Assembly (NCBI GenBank): GCA_964523105.1
Contig: CAZFZN010000006.1
Location: 62,001-126,000 of the forward strand
Length of the DNA: 64,000 nt
Reading direction: 5' to 3'
From: V1-33 sp964523105
GTDB taxonomy: Bacteria; Verrucomicrobiota; Verrucomicrobiia; Verrucomicrobiales; V1-33
In this document: one piece after another, positions 8,385 through 18,093 of the stretch
Position numbering within the stretch: the stretch's first letter is position 1
Layout of the letters: the number at the start of each line of letters is the position of its first letter
Translations under genes and position numbers: made by a program
The notes under the pieces: generated by a model
The model's input: only the letters and a program-made list of their open reading frames with translations
Database searches by the model: none
What the model was told of the DNA's origin: nothing

Positions 8385-8885
8385 ATGAGTTACGATCCCT
8401 ATCAAGCCCCGGCCTCTCCCTCCGTTCCGCCGCCGGTGCCTTTCGACGGCCAGGTTTCGGAACGGGCGGCACAGGAATTGATCGGCACCCAGGGCTGGGT
8501 GCGTTTCGTCAGTGTGCTGATGCTCGTGGCCACAGGCTTCACTCTCCTCGGAGTTCTGCTGGAACTGCTGGGGCCGGGCAGCGCAGCGTCCGGGATGCAG
8601 CACCGGAGCGATCTCGACCGCGGCGGTTACATCGCAGGGCAGTTCATCGGAATCCTCCTCGCCGGGCTGCTCTATCTTTATCCCGCCGTCCTGCTGGCGA
8701 AGTACGCCTCGGCGATCAAGCGGTTCCGCTATGGCCGGAGCATGCGTGATTTCGAAGCGGCGCTGCGTCACCAGCGGTTCTTCTGGCGTTTCATCGGGAT
8801 CGTTTTTTGTGTGGTGCTGGTGCTCTTCGTCCTGCTCTTCACTCTGGGAGCCGGCGCGTTCGTTTACCGCGCGGGGCGATTCTGA
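8385..8885 (+). CDS. Small multi-pass membrane protein, function unknown (DUF5362-like)
   Basis: 166 aa. A Pro-rich cytoplasmic N-terminus (about 1-35) precedes three predicted helices: about 42-63 (VSVLMLVATGFTLLGVLLEL), about 85-105 (IAGQFIGILLAGLLYLYPAVLL) and about 138-160 (FIGIVFCVVLVLFVLLFTLGA). Between helices two and three is a basic, Tyr/Phe-rich loop (KRFRYGRSMRDFEAALRHQRFFWRF). This layout resembles DUF5362 proteins; no function can be assigned. It stands alone between the cNMP protein and the cytochrome gene. Confidence 0.7.
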   Translation: MSYDPYQAPASPSVPPPVPFDGQVSERAAQELIGTQGWVRFVSVLMLVATGFTLLGVLLELLGPGSAASGMQHRSDLDRGGYIAGQFIGILLAGLLYLYPAVLLAKYASAIKRFRYGRSMRDFEAALRHQRFFWRFIGIVFCVVLVLFVLLFTLGAGAFVYRAGRF

Positions 8886-8953
8886 ATCGGGGAGCCGGCG
8901 CCGCATTATTCCGGGTGACAAATCGCCGGGCCCTCTGCTCTGTGCGCCGGTTT

Positions 8954-10213
8954 ATGAAGATTGCCGCACTGATCCTCCTCGTCTGCCTCCTGCCGGTGGC
9001 CGCGCAGCAGCCCACCGCAGAGCAGCTGGCCGCCGCCGTGCTGGAACGTTATGCGAAGTTCACCCCGCAGGAGAAACAGGCCGCCATCGCCGGACTCGCG
9101 GTGCGGAAAGAAACCGCGGCGCTGATGCTCGCCGCGCTCGGGGACGGCCGGATCGCCCGCGCGGAAGTTCCCAGTTTCGTCGCGCAGCAAATCGCCGGGC
9201 TCGGCGATGCCGGGCTCACGGCGACGCTGGAAAAAGTGTGGGGCCGCATCGGCAGCAGCGCTCCCGGCGCCGGGGAGGCCGCGAAGGAACACGCGCGCTG
9301 GAAAGCGGTGCTGACGCCGGACTTTCTGCGGAAGGGCAAGGCGTCGGAAGGACGCGCGCTCTTCAAGAGCGTCTGCGCCAACTGCCATACATTGTTCAAC
9401 GACGGCGGCAGCATCGGTCCCAATCTCACCGGCTCCAATCGCGCCGACGTGGACTATCTCCTGGAGAACATCACCAATCCGAGCGCCGTGCTCGGCAAGG
9501 ATTACGAACTCCACGTTTTCATGCTCAAGGACGGTCAGGCCGCCGCCGGCATCGTGCGCAGCGAAACGCCCGCCGCCTTCACCGTGCAGACCCTGACAGG
9601 GGAGGTCACGGTGCCGAAAACGGAGATCAAGTCCCACGACCAGCCGGGCATTTCCATGATGCCGCTCCAGTTGCTCGCCCCGCTCACGCCGGAGCAGGTG
9701 CGCGACCTGTTTGCCTATCTGATGAGCCCGGTTCAGGTGCCGATGCCGGGAGAAAAGGGTGCGGACGGCCCCTTCCGCGTGCCGGGTGCCATCGAAGGCG
9801 AAAGCATGAAAGTTCTCGCTAGGTCAGGCAACGCCGGGCCGCAGAACATGGGCGAATGGAAAGACTTCACCTGGAGCGGCGGCCAGCAGTTGTGGTGGAC
9901 CGGTGCCAAGCCCGGCGACCGGCTCACCCTCGCCCTGCCCGTGGCCATTCCCGGCACCTACAGCATCGAAGCCGTGCTCACCCGCGCGCCGGATTATGGC
10001 GTCGTCAAGTTCCTGCTCGACGGCACGCCGCTCTCCGACAAGCAGACCGATCTCTTCGGCTCCCGCGTCTCCGCGACGAATCAACTCGTGCTCGGTGAAC
10101 GCGAACTCAGCGCCGGCGAGCACCGCCTCACCGTGGAAATCACCGGCGCCAATCCCGAAGCGGTGAAGGCCTACATGTTCGGGCTCGATTATGTTTGGCT
10201 GAAACGGAAGTGA
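8954..10213 (+). CDS. Secreted c-type cytochrome, TIGR02603-like haem-binding protein
   Basis: 419 aa from the ATG before a signal peptide (KIAALILLVCLLPVAAQ); the longer open frame upstream is non-coding. After an alpha-helical region (about 20-130) comes a mono-haem domain with CANCH and a distal Met region, of the Pirellula/Verrucomicrobium type (SVCANCHTLFNDGGSIGPNLTGSNR, then DYLLENITNPSAV). The C-terminal 130 residues form a beta-rich domain (GEWKDFTWSGGQQLWW to the end) like a carbohydrate-binding or jelly-roll module. This suggests a periplasmic or surface redox protein tied to polysaccharide use. Confidence 0.82.
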   Translation: MKIAALILLVCLLPVAAQQPTAEQLAAAVLERYAKFTPQEKQAAIAGLAVRKETAALMLAALGDGRIARAEVPSFVAQQIAGLGDAGLTATLEKVWGRIGSSAPGAGEAAKEHARWKAVLTPDFLRKGKASEGRALFKSVCANCHTLFNDGGSIGPNLTGSNRADVDYLLENITNPSAVLGKDYELHVFMLKDGQAAAGIVRSETPAAFTVQTLTGEVTVPKTEIKSHDQPGISMMPLQLLAPLTPEQVRDLFAYLMSPVQVPMPGEKGADGPFRVPGAIEGESMKVLARSGNAGPQNMGEWKDFTWSGGQQLWWTGAKPGDRLTLALPVAIPGTYSIEAVLTRAPDYGVVKFLLDGTPLSDKQTDLFGSRVSATNQLVLGERELSAGEHRLTVEITGANPEAVKAYMFGLDYVWLKRK

Positions 10214-10232
10214 AGCTTGGAACTCAGATTGA

Positions 10233-10308
<76 letters not shown>

Positions 10309-10356
10309 GCTTCTCAGTTGCAGTCCCGATTCAGGCGGCGCACCGACCCGTTCACC

Positions 10357-12666
10357 ATGCCCGACTTCCTCGCCACTGCCGACGCCGATCCTTCCAAACG
10401 CATCCATCTCATCGGTGTCGCCGGCAGCGGCATGAGCGGCATCGCGGCGTTGCTGCTGGAACTTGGCTATCAGGTGAGCGGCTCGGATAAAAGCACTTCC
10501 GGCGAGACGGAACGGCTGCGCACCCTGGGGCTGGAATTTTTCTGCCCTCACACCGCCGAGAGTGTCGCGGGCGCGGGCGCAGTGGTCTATTCTTCGGCAG
10601 TGAAAGCCGGGCGCAACGTGGCCTACGACGCCGCGCTGGCGGCGGGCATTCCCTGCTTCCGCCGCGCGGAGGCCCTGGCTTCGATCATGGCGCGAAAGAA
10701 GGGGATCGTCGTGGCCGGGATGCACGGCAAGACGACGACGTCGGCGATGTGCGCGCATGTGCTGCGCGAAGCCGGGCTGCATCCGAGTCATTATGTCGGC
10801 GCGGAAATCCCGCTGCTGGGCACCAACGCGCACTGGGATGCGGAAGGGACATACTTTGTGGCGGAAGGCGATGAAAGTGATGGAACCCTGGTGCTTTATT
10901 CGCCGCAGCACAGCATTCTGCTCAACGTGGAGGAGGAGCACCTCGATCATTACCGGAACCTCGACGAGATCAAAGCCGTCTATGCCCGCCTGCTGGATCA
11001 AACCGCCGGCAACAGCTATTACTCCGCGGCTGACCCTCATGCCAAAGCGCTGTGTCAGGATCGCGAAGACTGCGTGAGCTACGGCTGGAACGCCGAGGAC
11101 ACATACAGCGCGCGTGACGTGGAGCAGCTTGGGCAGAGCACGAGTTTCAATGTCTTTCACCGCGGAGAACTGCTGGGCACCGTCGTGCTCAACATTCCGG
11201 GGCGGCACAATGTCATGAACGCGCTCGCCGTCATCGCGCTGGCCACGGACCTCGGTGTCGGCATCGAAAAGATCGCATGGGCGCTGAGCACCTTCCGCGG
11301 AGCGAAGCGGCGCTTCGACGTGAAGCGCCAGAGTGCGTTCTACACCGTGGTGGACGACTATGGTCATCACCCAACTGAGGTCGCGGCCACTCTGCAAACG
11401 GCGCGTCAGTTTTCCAAAGGTCAGGGCCGCGTGGTCTGCGTTTTCCAGCCGCACCGCTACACGCGCACGCAACTGCTGCGGAAGGAATTCGGCAAGGCCT
11501 TCGGCCTGTGCGACGCGCTCTTCGTGCTCGACATCTATCCCGCCAGCGAGCTGCCCATTCCTGGCATCAGCGGCGAGACGATCATCGAGGAAGTGCGCGC
11601 CGTGGAGGGCGACCGCATCCGCCTTTTCTCCACGCCGGACAAAGCGACGGCGCATCTCGCAGTCGGCAATTTCCTGCGTCCCGGCGACCTGCTCATCACG
11701 CTGGGCGCCGGCAATGTGCATGAAATCGGCACGCGTCTCGCCGCAGATTTGAAGCAGCTCGAAGACCTCACCAGCGCGCTCGGCGAGCCGGACGGCGAAG
11801 TGCGCCTTTACGAGCCGATGGGCCGCCACACGACGATGAAGCTGGGCGGGCCCGCGCAGTACTGGATCGAGCCGCAGACCGTCGCGGGACTGTCGCGCGT
11901 CATCGCGCACTGCCGCGAGCGGGGCATTGCCACCCGCGTGCTCGGACGCGGCAGCAATCTGCTCATCCGCGACGGCGGCATCAAAGGCGCGGTGATTCAT
12001 CCGGAGGGCGGCGAGTTCGATGAAGTGAAGATCGAGGGCGACACCATCACCGCCGGTGCGGGCGTGAAATTCAAACGTCTCGCCGCCGCCGCGCGCATGG
12101 CGGGACTCGGCGGATTCGAATGGATGGAAGGCATTCCCGGCAGCGTGGGCGGCGGCATTCGCATGAACGCCGGAGCGATGGGCGCGGAGACGTTCGATCA
12201 GGTGGTCAGCGTGCGCTACCTCGACGTCGCCGGACAAGTGCACGAGAAGACGCGCGATCAAATCACCGCGAAATACCGCAACGTGCCGGAATTCATGGAG
12301 CACATCTGCGTCAGCGCGACGTTCCGCGGCATGCCCGCGACGGTGGCGGAGATCGATGCGAAGCTCGCCGAGAGCATGGAGAAGCGGAAAACTTCTCAGC
12401 CCATCGCCGCCAGTGCGGGCTGCATCTTCAAAAACCCGGCGACCTGCCCCGCCGGCAAACTCATCCAGGAACTCGGCCTCAAAGGCACGCGCGTGGGTGG
12501 TGCGGTGATTTCAGAGGTGCACGGCAATTTCATCGTCAATGACGGCGGCGCGAAAGCCAGGGACGTGCTGGAACTCATCGAACTCGTCCAGCGCACCGCC
12601 CGCGAACAGCGCGGCATCGGGATCGAAACGGAAGTCCAGATCATCGGTGAGGATACGCCGTTCTGA
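10357..12666 (+). CDS. murCB: UDP-N-acetylmuramate--L-alanine ligase / UDP-N-acetylenolpyruvylglucosamine reductase fusion (MurC-MurB)
   Basis: 769 aa; ATG 10357 puts the MurC Rossmann motif (HLIGVAGSGMSG) at the usual distance from the N-terminus. MurC covers about 1-465: GMHGKTTT ATP-binding loop about 121, EGDESDGT and HLDHY. MurB covers about 480-769: FAD-binding GRGSNLLIRDGG, GIPGSVGGGIRMNAGA, and the substrate/proton-donor loop SAGCIFKNP. At about residue 689 a Cys stands where E. coli MurB has Ser229, the proton donor. The two enzymes catalyse consecutive cytoplasmic steps around UDP-MurNAc, so fusion gives fixed stoichiometry. No other wall gene is adjacent. It converges with an LTD-protein gene 6 bases downstream. 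Confidence 0.95.
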   Translation: MPDFLATADADPSKRIHLIGVAGSGMSGIAALLLELGYQVSGSDKSTSGETERLRTLGLEFFCPHTAESVAGAGAVVYSSAVKAGRNVAYDAALAAGIPCFRRAEALASIMARKKGIVVAGMHGKTTTSAMCAHVLREAGLHPSHYVGAEIPLLGTNAHWDAEGTYFVAEGDESDGTLVLYSPQHSILLNVEEEHLDHYRNLDEIKAVYARLLDQTAGNSYYSAADPHAKALCQDREDCVSYGWNAEDTYSARDVEQLGQSTSFNVFHRGELLGTVVLNIPGRHNVMNALAVIALATDLGVGIEKIAWALSTFRGAKRRFDVKRQSAFYTVVDDYGHHPTEVAATLQTARQFSKGQGRVVCVFQPHRYTRTQLLRKEFGKAFGLCDALFVLDIYPASELPIPGISGETIIEEVRAVEGDRIRLFSTPDKATAHLAVGNFLRPGDLLITLGAGNVHEIGTRLAADLKQLEDLTSALGEPDGEVRLYEPMGRHTTMKLGGPAQYWIEPQTVAGLSRVIAHCRERGIATRVLGRGSNLLIRDGGIKGAVIHPEGGEFDEVKIEGDTITAGAGVKFKRLAAAARMAGLGGFEWMEGIPGSVGGGIRMNAGAMGAETFDQVVSVRYLDVAGQVHEKTRDQITAKYRNVPEFMEHICVSATFRGMPATVAEIDAKLAESMEKRKTSQPIAASAGCIFKNPATCPAGKLIQELGLKGTRVGGAVISEVHGNFIVNDGGAKARDVLELIELVQRTAREQRGIGIETEVQIIGEDTPF

Positions 12667-12672
12667 CCGCGG

Positions 12673-14367
12673 TCATTCGGCCGCCGCCGTGCGGAGAAAC
12701 GCCCGGTAAAACCCGCGCCCCGCGGCGAGCCGCGCGGCATCGGTATCCGAAAACGTCCCGATGCCGCCGGCGACGGTCACGCTCCCGATGTCCAGCCACG
12801 AGCCGGAGGCCAGTGAACCGGAATACTCGATGCCGATGTCCTGCCCCGGACCCGCCGGGATGCTCATGTTGATGGCCGCGGGCGTCACGGATGTGAACAT
12901 CAGGTCGCCGGTCAGTCCGGCCGGCGGAGCGGAAGGAAAGGTGAACGTAGGCGGGCGCAGCAGCGCATCCGGCGTGCCGTCGGTTCCCTGCTGCAGGTTT
13001 TCGCGATACCCGACGTTGAAGGCTCCGCTGTGCAGTTCCCCTGCATCGAATGAAGTGGTTTGGCCGTTGAAGACCGCCACTCCGCTTCCGGCGGCGTCAA
13101 TTTCGATGGAAAGCCCGTACCATCCTGACGCGGACGTGCTCAGATCGTAGGTGGCGAGGATGACCCAGTCGAGCGGCGTATTTCCGCCAAAATCGGAGTC
13201 GCCGCCGTCGTTGGCATCCACCAGATAGCGCTTCTCCGAAACCGGTGCACCGCCGGGGCTGGCGCCGACGCGTTCATAAATCCACGCGATGCCCGTGAAG
13301 CCGTTGGCGGTATCGGCGAACGGAAGTGTTCCTGGCGAAAGTCCGATGCTGCCGTCGAGATCTGTCAGGTTGGTGAATGCATCGCCGCCACCGATGCCGT
13401 AGAGGGTGATTTCCGATCCGCGGAACTGCACATTGGAGGCATTGAACTGCACGGGCAGATCGCTGGTATCGAGATACACGAGCAGCGAGAAGCCGGAGGC
13501 CTTGCTTTGAAAAACGGCCTGGCTGGTGGCGCAGTTGCCGCCGCCCGATGGATCCCAGGCGATCCACGCCTGACTTCCCGGCGCATGGGGCTCGGGGATT
13601 TCGTTCGGATTGTTCGGCTCAGCCACCGTCGGATCGATCACCCGCGGCGGCACGAAGCTTCCGGTCATTTCAGTCATCGCCGTCCCCGGCATGATGGGAG
13701 TGGGATTGGGCAGGAAAAATTCTGTCATGGTTCCACCCGGAGCATTGGTGGTGCCGGGCGTGCCGGGACGCAGAGTGAAATCACGCCCGTTGTTGTCAGT
13801 GTCACGTCCGTCCACCGTCCGGCCCCAGCTCACGGTGACGTTGAGGGGCGTGGCGGTGATGTCGATTCCCTGGTGGTTGCCGAAGATGCCCGGACCCACC
13901 TGACTCGCAATGTCAACGGCATCATCCGGAGCCGCGGTGCTGCCGGTTATGAAGCCGGCATCGCGGTTCATTTCGTAGGATACAGCGTCAATCAGGACGT
14001 CCGCGTCGTCACGCAGCGTGATGACTTCATGGTCGTTTTCCAGAAAATTGGCGCTGACGGTGTGATTGAGATTGAGCACGCCGGCATTTCCAATGACGTA
14101 GAACGCCCCTGGATTGAGAACCGTGTCCGCAGGAATGGTCGTGGAGGGGTTGGTGGTAGCGGAGTCATAGCCGCCGACCTTCCAGCCACTGATGTCCACC
14201 GGTTCGATGCTGCTGTTGTACAATTCCACGAACTCCCGGTCATCCGTGCTGGTGTCGTCGTATTGAAACTCATTGATGACGACGCCGCCGATGGCGACGG
14301 GGCCGGCGGAAACGGCCAGGGAAAACAGGGGGAAGAGGATCAGCTTGGTGAGAGCGGCGATTTTCAT
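12673..14367 (-). CDS. Secreted lamin-tail-domain (LTD) protein
   Basis: 564 aa from the ATG before a signal peptide (IAALTKLILFPLFSLAVSAGP); ten more codons are open upstream. An LTD domain covers about 25-175: VVINEFQYDDTSTDDREFVELYNSS, ISGWKVGG, FYVIGNAG, ITLRDD. The rest is beta-rich, low in Cys and rich in Gly/Asp/Thr, with no recognised catalytic domain. The last 80 residues resemble the short C-terminal module seen in other Verrucomicrobial surface proteins and end with FYRAFLRTAAAE. Surface or outer-membrane exposure is likely. It is the last gene of a run on the minus strand below selD. Confidence 0.82.
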   Translation of the reverse strand: MKIAALTKLILFPLFSLAVSAGPVAIGGVVINEFQYDDTSTDDREFVELYNSSIEPVDISGWKVGGYDSATTNPSTTIPADTVLNPGAFYVIGNAGVLNLNHTVSANFLENDHEVITLRDDADVLIDAVSYEMNRDAGFITGSTAAPDDAVDIASQVGPGIFGNHQGIDITATPLNVTVSWGRTVDGRDTDNNGRDFTLRPGTPGTTNAPGGTMTEFFLPNPTPIMPGTAMTEMTGSFVPPRVIDPTVAEPNNPNEIPEPHAPGSQAWIAWDPSGGGNCATSQAVFQSKASGFSLLVYLDTSDLPVQFNASNVQFRGSEITLYGIGGGDAFTNLTDLDGSIGLSPGTLPFADTANGFTGIAWIYERVGASPGGAPVSEKRYLVDANDGGDSDFGGNTPLDWVILATYDLSTSASGWYGLSIEIDAAGSGVAVFNGQTTSFDAGELHSGAFNVGYRENLQQGTDGTPDALLRPPTFTFPSAPPAGLTGDLMFTSVTPAAINMSIPAGPGQDIGIEYSGSLASGSWLDIGSVTVAGGIGTFSDTDAARLAAGRGFYRAFLRTAAAE

Positions 14368-14522
14368 GGTGTGGAGTGTGAGAGGCGGCCAGCCCATCAG
14401 AGGCGGGCCGGCGCGTCAATTCTTCTTTACGGTCCGCCGCAGCGAATTCCGTGCCGCCTGCCGGCGGAATGCTGGTGACGGGCGTGTCACACAGGGGGCC
14501 GATCCCTCACGGCAACCCCGGC

Positions 14523-15557
14523 TCATGCGACCATCAGGGACACACCTGACTTTGCAGCGGCGCGGCCCACGACCGCAGCGGCGGCGTAGGTTGTCCTCAA
14601 TTCCGCGAGCAGGGCTTCCGCCTTGTCGGGCGCGACACACATGAGAATCCCGCCGGCGGTTTGCGGATCGTAGAGCAGGCTGGCGACTTCATTGGGAACG
14701 GAATCGGCGAGGCGGATGTCCGCGCCGACGTATTCCCGATTGGTGCGGTCGCCGCGGTTGGTGCTGCCGGCTTTCGCGAGGGCGAGCGCGCCGGGGATTT
14801 CCGGGACGGCCGCGGCGTCGATATGGAACGTGACGCCGCTGGCTTTGGCCACTTCCCATGCGTGGCCCAGAAATCCAAAGCCGGTAATGTCCGTCGCGGC
14901 GCGGACGCCGAACTGACGCATCAATTCCGCGGCCCGGCGGCCCGGCGTGAGCATGGTGGCCTGCGAGGCGGCGGCGGTGGCTTCATCGGCCTCGCCGAAT
15001 TTCACCGCCGTGGAGATGATGCCGGTGCCGAGCGGTTTGGTGAGAATGAGCATGTCACCAGGTTTCGCGCCGGCATTGGCGGCGACTTCGTAGGGGTGAA
15101 TCAAGCCGGTCACCGCGTAGCCGAACATGATCTGCGGATTGTCCACGCTGTGGCCGCCGACGAGGGCGACGCCATTCTCTGTGAGAATGCTCAGCCCGCC
15201 GCGCATGATCTCGCCGAGGATGCCGTAATCGAGTCCCGATTTGGGAAAGCAAGTGATGGCCATCGCCGTGACCGGGGTGCCGCCCATGGCCCAGACATCG
15301 TTGATGGAATTGAGCGCCGCGATGCGGCCGAAATCGAAGGGATCGTCAACGATGGGCGTGAAGAAATCCACCGTCTGCACGATGGCGAGGTCGTCGCGCA
15401 ACTGGTACACGGCGGCATCGTCTGCGTCGTCGTAGCCGACGAGCAGATGCGGATTCTTCGGCTGTGAAGGAAGCCCGCTCAAAACTTGAGCGAGGGCGCC
15501 GGGCGCCAGCTTGGAGGCTCAACCGGCGCAGTCCACGAGTTGGGTCAGTCGGATCAT
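14523..15557 (-). CDS. selD: Selenide, water dikinase (selenophosphate synthase) containing an in-frame UGA as probable Sec13
   Basis: 344 aa when UGA (15521-15519) is read as selenocysteine; without it only 319 aa from an internal TTG (15482) would be translated and the catalytic loop would be lost. The extended N-terminus reads MIRLTQLVDCAG-Sec-ASKLAPGAL, matching E. coli LTQ...GAGCGCK: Sec13 aligns with essential Cys17 and Lys16 with essential Lys20. The remainder is canonical: VGYDDADDAAVY, QTVDFFTPIVDDP, ALVGGHSVD, ATDITGFGFLGH, DPQTAGG. The enzyme makes selenophosphate from selenide and ATP, the Se donor for Sec-tRNA. The full length agrees with the family. A small hairpin follows the UGA (separate entry). 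Confidence 0.92.
15477..15521 (-). promoter_or_regulatory. Selenocysteine UGA and candidate bSECIS hairpin in selD
   Basis: The UGA is at 15521-15519. Thirty-three bases downstream is a perfect 6-bp hairpin, GCTCAA-GTT-TTGAGC (15491-15477), whose loop starts with GU. This fits the published bacterial SECIS rules as I recall them (apical loop 16-37 nt from the UGA, a G in the first two loop bases). A GC-rich GGCGCC pair between the two may lengthen the structure. Confidence 0.6.
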
Positions 15558-15642
15558 GGGATGTGAATGCGCAGCACTGGAGCGCGCAAGTTTCCCATGC
15601 GTCAGGCCGGCGGCGGCGGCAATGGGCAATGATCGCCGGCCC

Positions 15643-18093
15643 TCAGCGCGGTGCGAGGCGGTAAAAGGCCCGCCCCGCCGACTGCGCCTCCTGCCACTCG
15701 CCGAGACCGGTGGTGGCGTCGAGGCTCTGCCATTGCACCAGGTTCTCGCTGCGCTGGAGCAGGAATCCCGGAACCGCCGGCCATGTCAGGGTGACGTTTC
15801 CGCCCGTGAAGCTGAGCTGCGGCGGCGGTGGCGAAGCGTAAAGTCCTTCGCTGCGCGCAGCTCCCAGCGCGGCGGCCTCCGCGGCGGAGAGCGGGCCGTC
15901 GAACAGCGCGATCATGCCGACGTAGAGCGGCGCATTCTCGCTGTCGTCATCGGCGCAGAACAGCACGGTCGGCGCGAGCGCATAGCGACCATCACGCGGC
16001 TGACCGGTGTGGAGAAACGCCGTGCCGCCGTCGAGAAACGACTGCACCCGGGAGGCGGCGGTGGTCGCCTGGAGGTCCACCGTGAAGACCACGCGTTTCC
16101 ACTGCGTGTCGTTCACCGCCGGGCCATACGTCAGGGCGGCGGTGCCGAGCCGGTCGTCGCTGTCCCGAATGAAGAGATCACCGTCGTTGTTGTTGCCGGG
16201 GGTGGTTTGCAGCAGACAGCGCCACGCACTGCGGCTGCCGGGAGGCGAGAGCACGTCCATGACGATGCTGTAGCGGTTGGTGAGGGTGCCGCCGCCGCTG
16301 GCGCCGATGCCGTGGGTGGCGCGGAGGCGGCTGGCCGCGCCGATGCTGGTGAGAACGACCCCGCCAATGGCCCGGCCGGTGTCATCGCTTTGCGCGGCCA
16401 GCCACTGCGGCGGCGTGCCATCGAGGATCAAGTCCTGACCGATCGTCGCGTGCCCGGGATCGTTCGCCCTGTCAAAGAGCCACAGTCCCGCCAGCGCCGG
16501 CGGCGGCGGAGCCGCGACCGTGGTGAATGACCAAACCGGACCGGGGGTGAGCGGTGCGGTTTCCGTCATCTCGTCCACCCGCCAGTAGTACGTCGTGCTG
16601 TAGGCGAGACCCGTACGCGCCAGCAGATCGCTGCGCCGGACGCCGAGATCACTGCCGGGCGGCTTGGTGCCGAAATAAACGCGCCGCTGCGTGGCGCCGG
16701 CCGCCGTCACCCAGCGCATGACAAGGTCGAGCGGCACGCCGGTGGCACCGTCGGGCGGCCAGGGTTGACTCGCCGCCAGCGTTTGCACCGGCTGCAGTTC
16801 CGTCATCTCCGCCGGGCAGTCGTTTTCCACAAAGTCCACGCCGCTGTCCGCGGCCCGGCGCAGGCTGTCAGGATCGAGCAGCGTGAAAATCTCCACGATC
16901 ATGCCCTCGTCTTTGGCCTTCGCGCAGAAGAAGGGATCGGTCAGGCCATTGCCGGCGGAGTAGGAGAAGCCGATAACGCCCTGCGCCTTGAGATTGGTGA
17001 AGTAGTTGGCATCGGTCTGCCATGAAGATGAGGGTGCGCCCCACATGATTTGTGCGGTTGGCATCACTGCGCGCATTTCCTGCAGGGCCGCGGTACTGGT
17101 GGCCCAGATCCAGAGATCGCTCATCGGAAACGCGGCGGCGTCCACGGCGGCTTTGATGGCATTGGCCTGGCCGCCGGTTTTGATGTCGAGGAAGATGATG
17201 CAGTGCCCCTTCGCCTCTGTGAAGGCCTCGGCCAGGGTCGGCACTTTCTCGCCGGCGAACGAGGGATGATACCACGAGCCGGCATCGAGCGTCTGCAACT
17301 GCGCGGCCGTCATCGCGGCGACATTGCCGGTGCCGTTGGTCGTGCGGTCCACCGCAGCGTCGTGAAAACACATGCACACGCCGTCCGAGGAAAGCCGCGT
17401 GTCCACTTCGATGGCATGCACGCCGTCCTCGATGCCGGCGCGGATGGAGGCCAGCGTGTTGTCAGGCGCGCGATTGAACGATCCGCCGCGGTGCCCGACC
17501 ACGCCGGTGCGGCGCGAGAGTTTTGGCGCCAGCGGCGGAGTCACCGCGCCGGGTGTCAGGGCCCCGTCCGCGTGTGGACCGCCCAGCGCGCGGATTTCCG
17601 CCGGCAGCATGGCATGGGGAACGAAGGCCACGCTGGCGCACCAGCCGGAGGCCGTCTCGCCATTTTCATCATTGAAGAGCAGCAGGCTGCTGCCGAGCGC
17701 ATAACGCTGGGCCAGTCCGGAGCCGGTGGTGCCCACGCCGCCGACATATTCGCCGTCAATGTAGCGCTGCGCATGGCCTTCGGCATTGGCCGCGCGCACC
17801 GCCACGGCGATGCGGTTCCAGGTGTCGGGCAGAATGCGCCCGCGATAATTGCCGGCGGTGCCGATGCCGCCGCCCGCGGTGTTGGGCACGAAGAATTCGG
17901 CGTCGTCGGCGTTGGTGGCGCTGGTTTGCCAGAGCGCCCGCCACCGCAGATCGCTCGCCGCCGGGAACAGCACGTCCATGATGATCGTGTAGTTGGACAC
18001 CAGGCCGTTGGATTCGCCGTAGGGACCATTGGCCGGCGCACCGTGCGTGAGCTGCCAGCCCTGGGCCGCGGTACAGGCGGGAAACGGCATCAC
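15643..18093 (-). CDS. Glycerophosphodiester phosphodiesterase with flanking LamG domains (main part; frame broken at the 5' end)
   Basis: 816 aa in this frame, but the first residues are the continuation of the small ORF at 18090-18308 (see that entry). Parts: LamG/concanavalin-like domain about 1-170; GDPD TIM barrel about 195-440 with GVVGHRGGSFNRAPDNTLAS (HR pair), AIEVDTRLSSDGVCMCFHDAAVDRTTNGTG (E-x-D ligands and catalytic His) and FLDIK; a fibronectin-like region about 450-545 (TYYWRVDEMTETAPLTPGPVWSF); second LamG about 560-745; and a short C-terminal beta module (FYRLAPR). The barrel hydrolyses glycerophosphodiesters to glycerol-3-phosphate and alcohol; LamG modules suggest binding to surface glycans. 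Whether it is made depends on the G-tract frameshift. Confidence 0.82.
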   Translation of the reverse strand: MMPFPACTAAQGWQLTHGAPANGPYGESNGLVSNYTIIMDVLFPAASDLRWRALWQTSATNADDAEFFVPNTAGGGIGTAGNYRGRILPDTWNRIAVAVRAANAEGHAQRYIDGEYVGGVGTTGSGLAQRYALGSSLLLFNDENGETASGWCASVAFVPHAMLPAEIRALGGPHADGALTPGAVTPPLAPKLSRRTGVVGHRGGSFNRAPDNTLASIRAGIEDGVHAIEVDTRLSSDGVCMCFHDAAVDRTTNGTGNVAAMTAAQLQTLDAGSWYHPSFAGEKVPTLAEAFTEAKGHCIIFLDIKTGGQANAIKAAVDAAAFPMSDLWIWATSTAALQEMRAVMPTAQIMWGAPSSSWQTDANYFTNLKAQGVIGFSYSAGNGLTDPFFCAKAKDEGMIVEIFTLLDPDSLRRAADSGVDFVENDCPAEMTELQPVQTLAASQPWPPDGATGVPLDLVMRWVTAAGATQRRVYFGTKPPGSDLGVRRSDLLARTGLAYSTTYYWRVDEMTETAPLTPGPVWSFTTVAAPPPPALAGLWLFDRANDPGHATIGQDLILDGTPPQWLAAQSDDTGRAIGGVVLTSIGAASRLRATHGIGASGGGTLTNRYSIVMDVLSPPGSRSAWRCLLQTTPGNNNDGDLFIRDSDDRLGTAALTYGPAVNDTQWKRVVFTVDLQATTAASRVQSFLDGGTAFLHTGQPRDGRYALAPTVLFCADDDSENAPLYVGMIALFDGPLSAAEAAALGAARSEGLYASPPPPQLSFTGGNVTLTWPAVPGFLLQRSENLVQWQSLDATTGLGEWQEAQSAGRAFYRLAPR

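Noticed and set aside
15482..15482. TTG at 15482 as the start of selD
   Set aside because: It would delete the conserved N-terminal active site; the upstream in-phase sequence matches SelD through a UGA.
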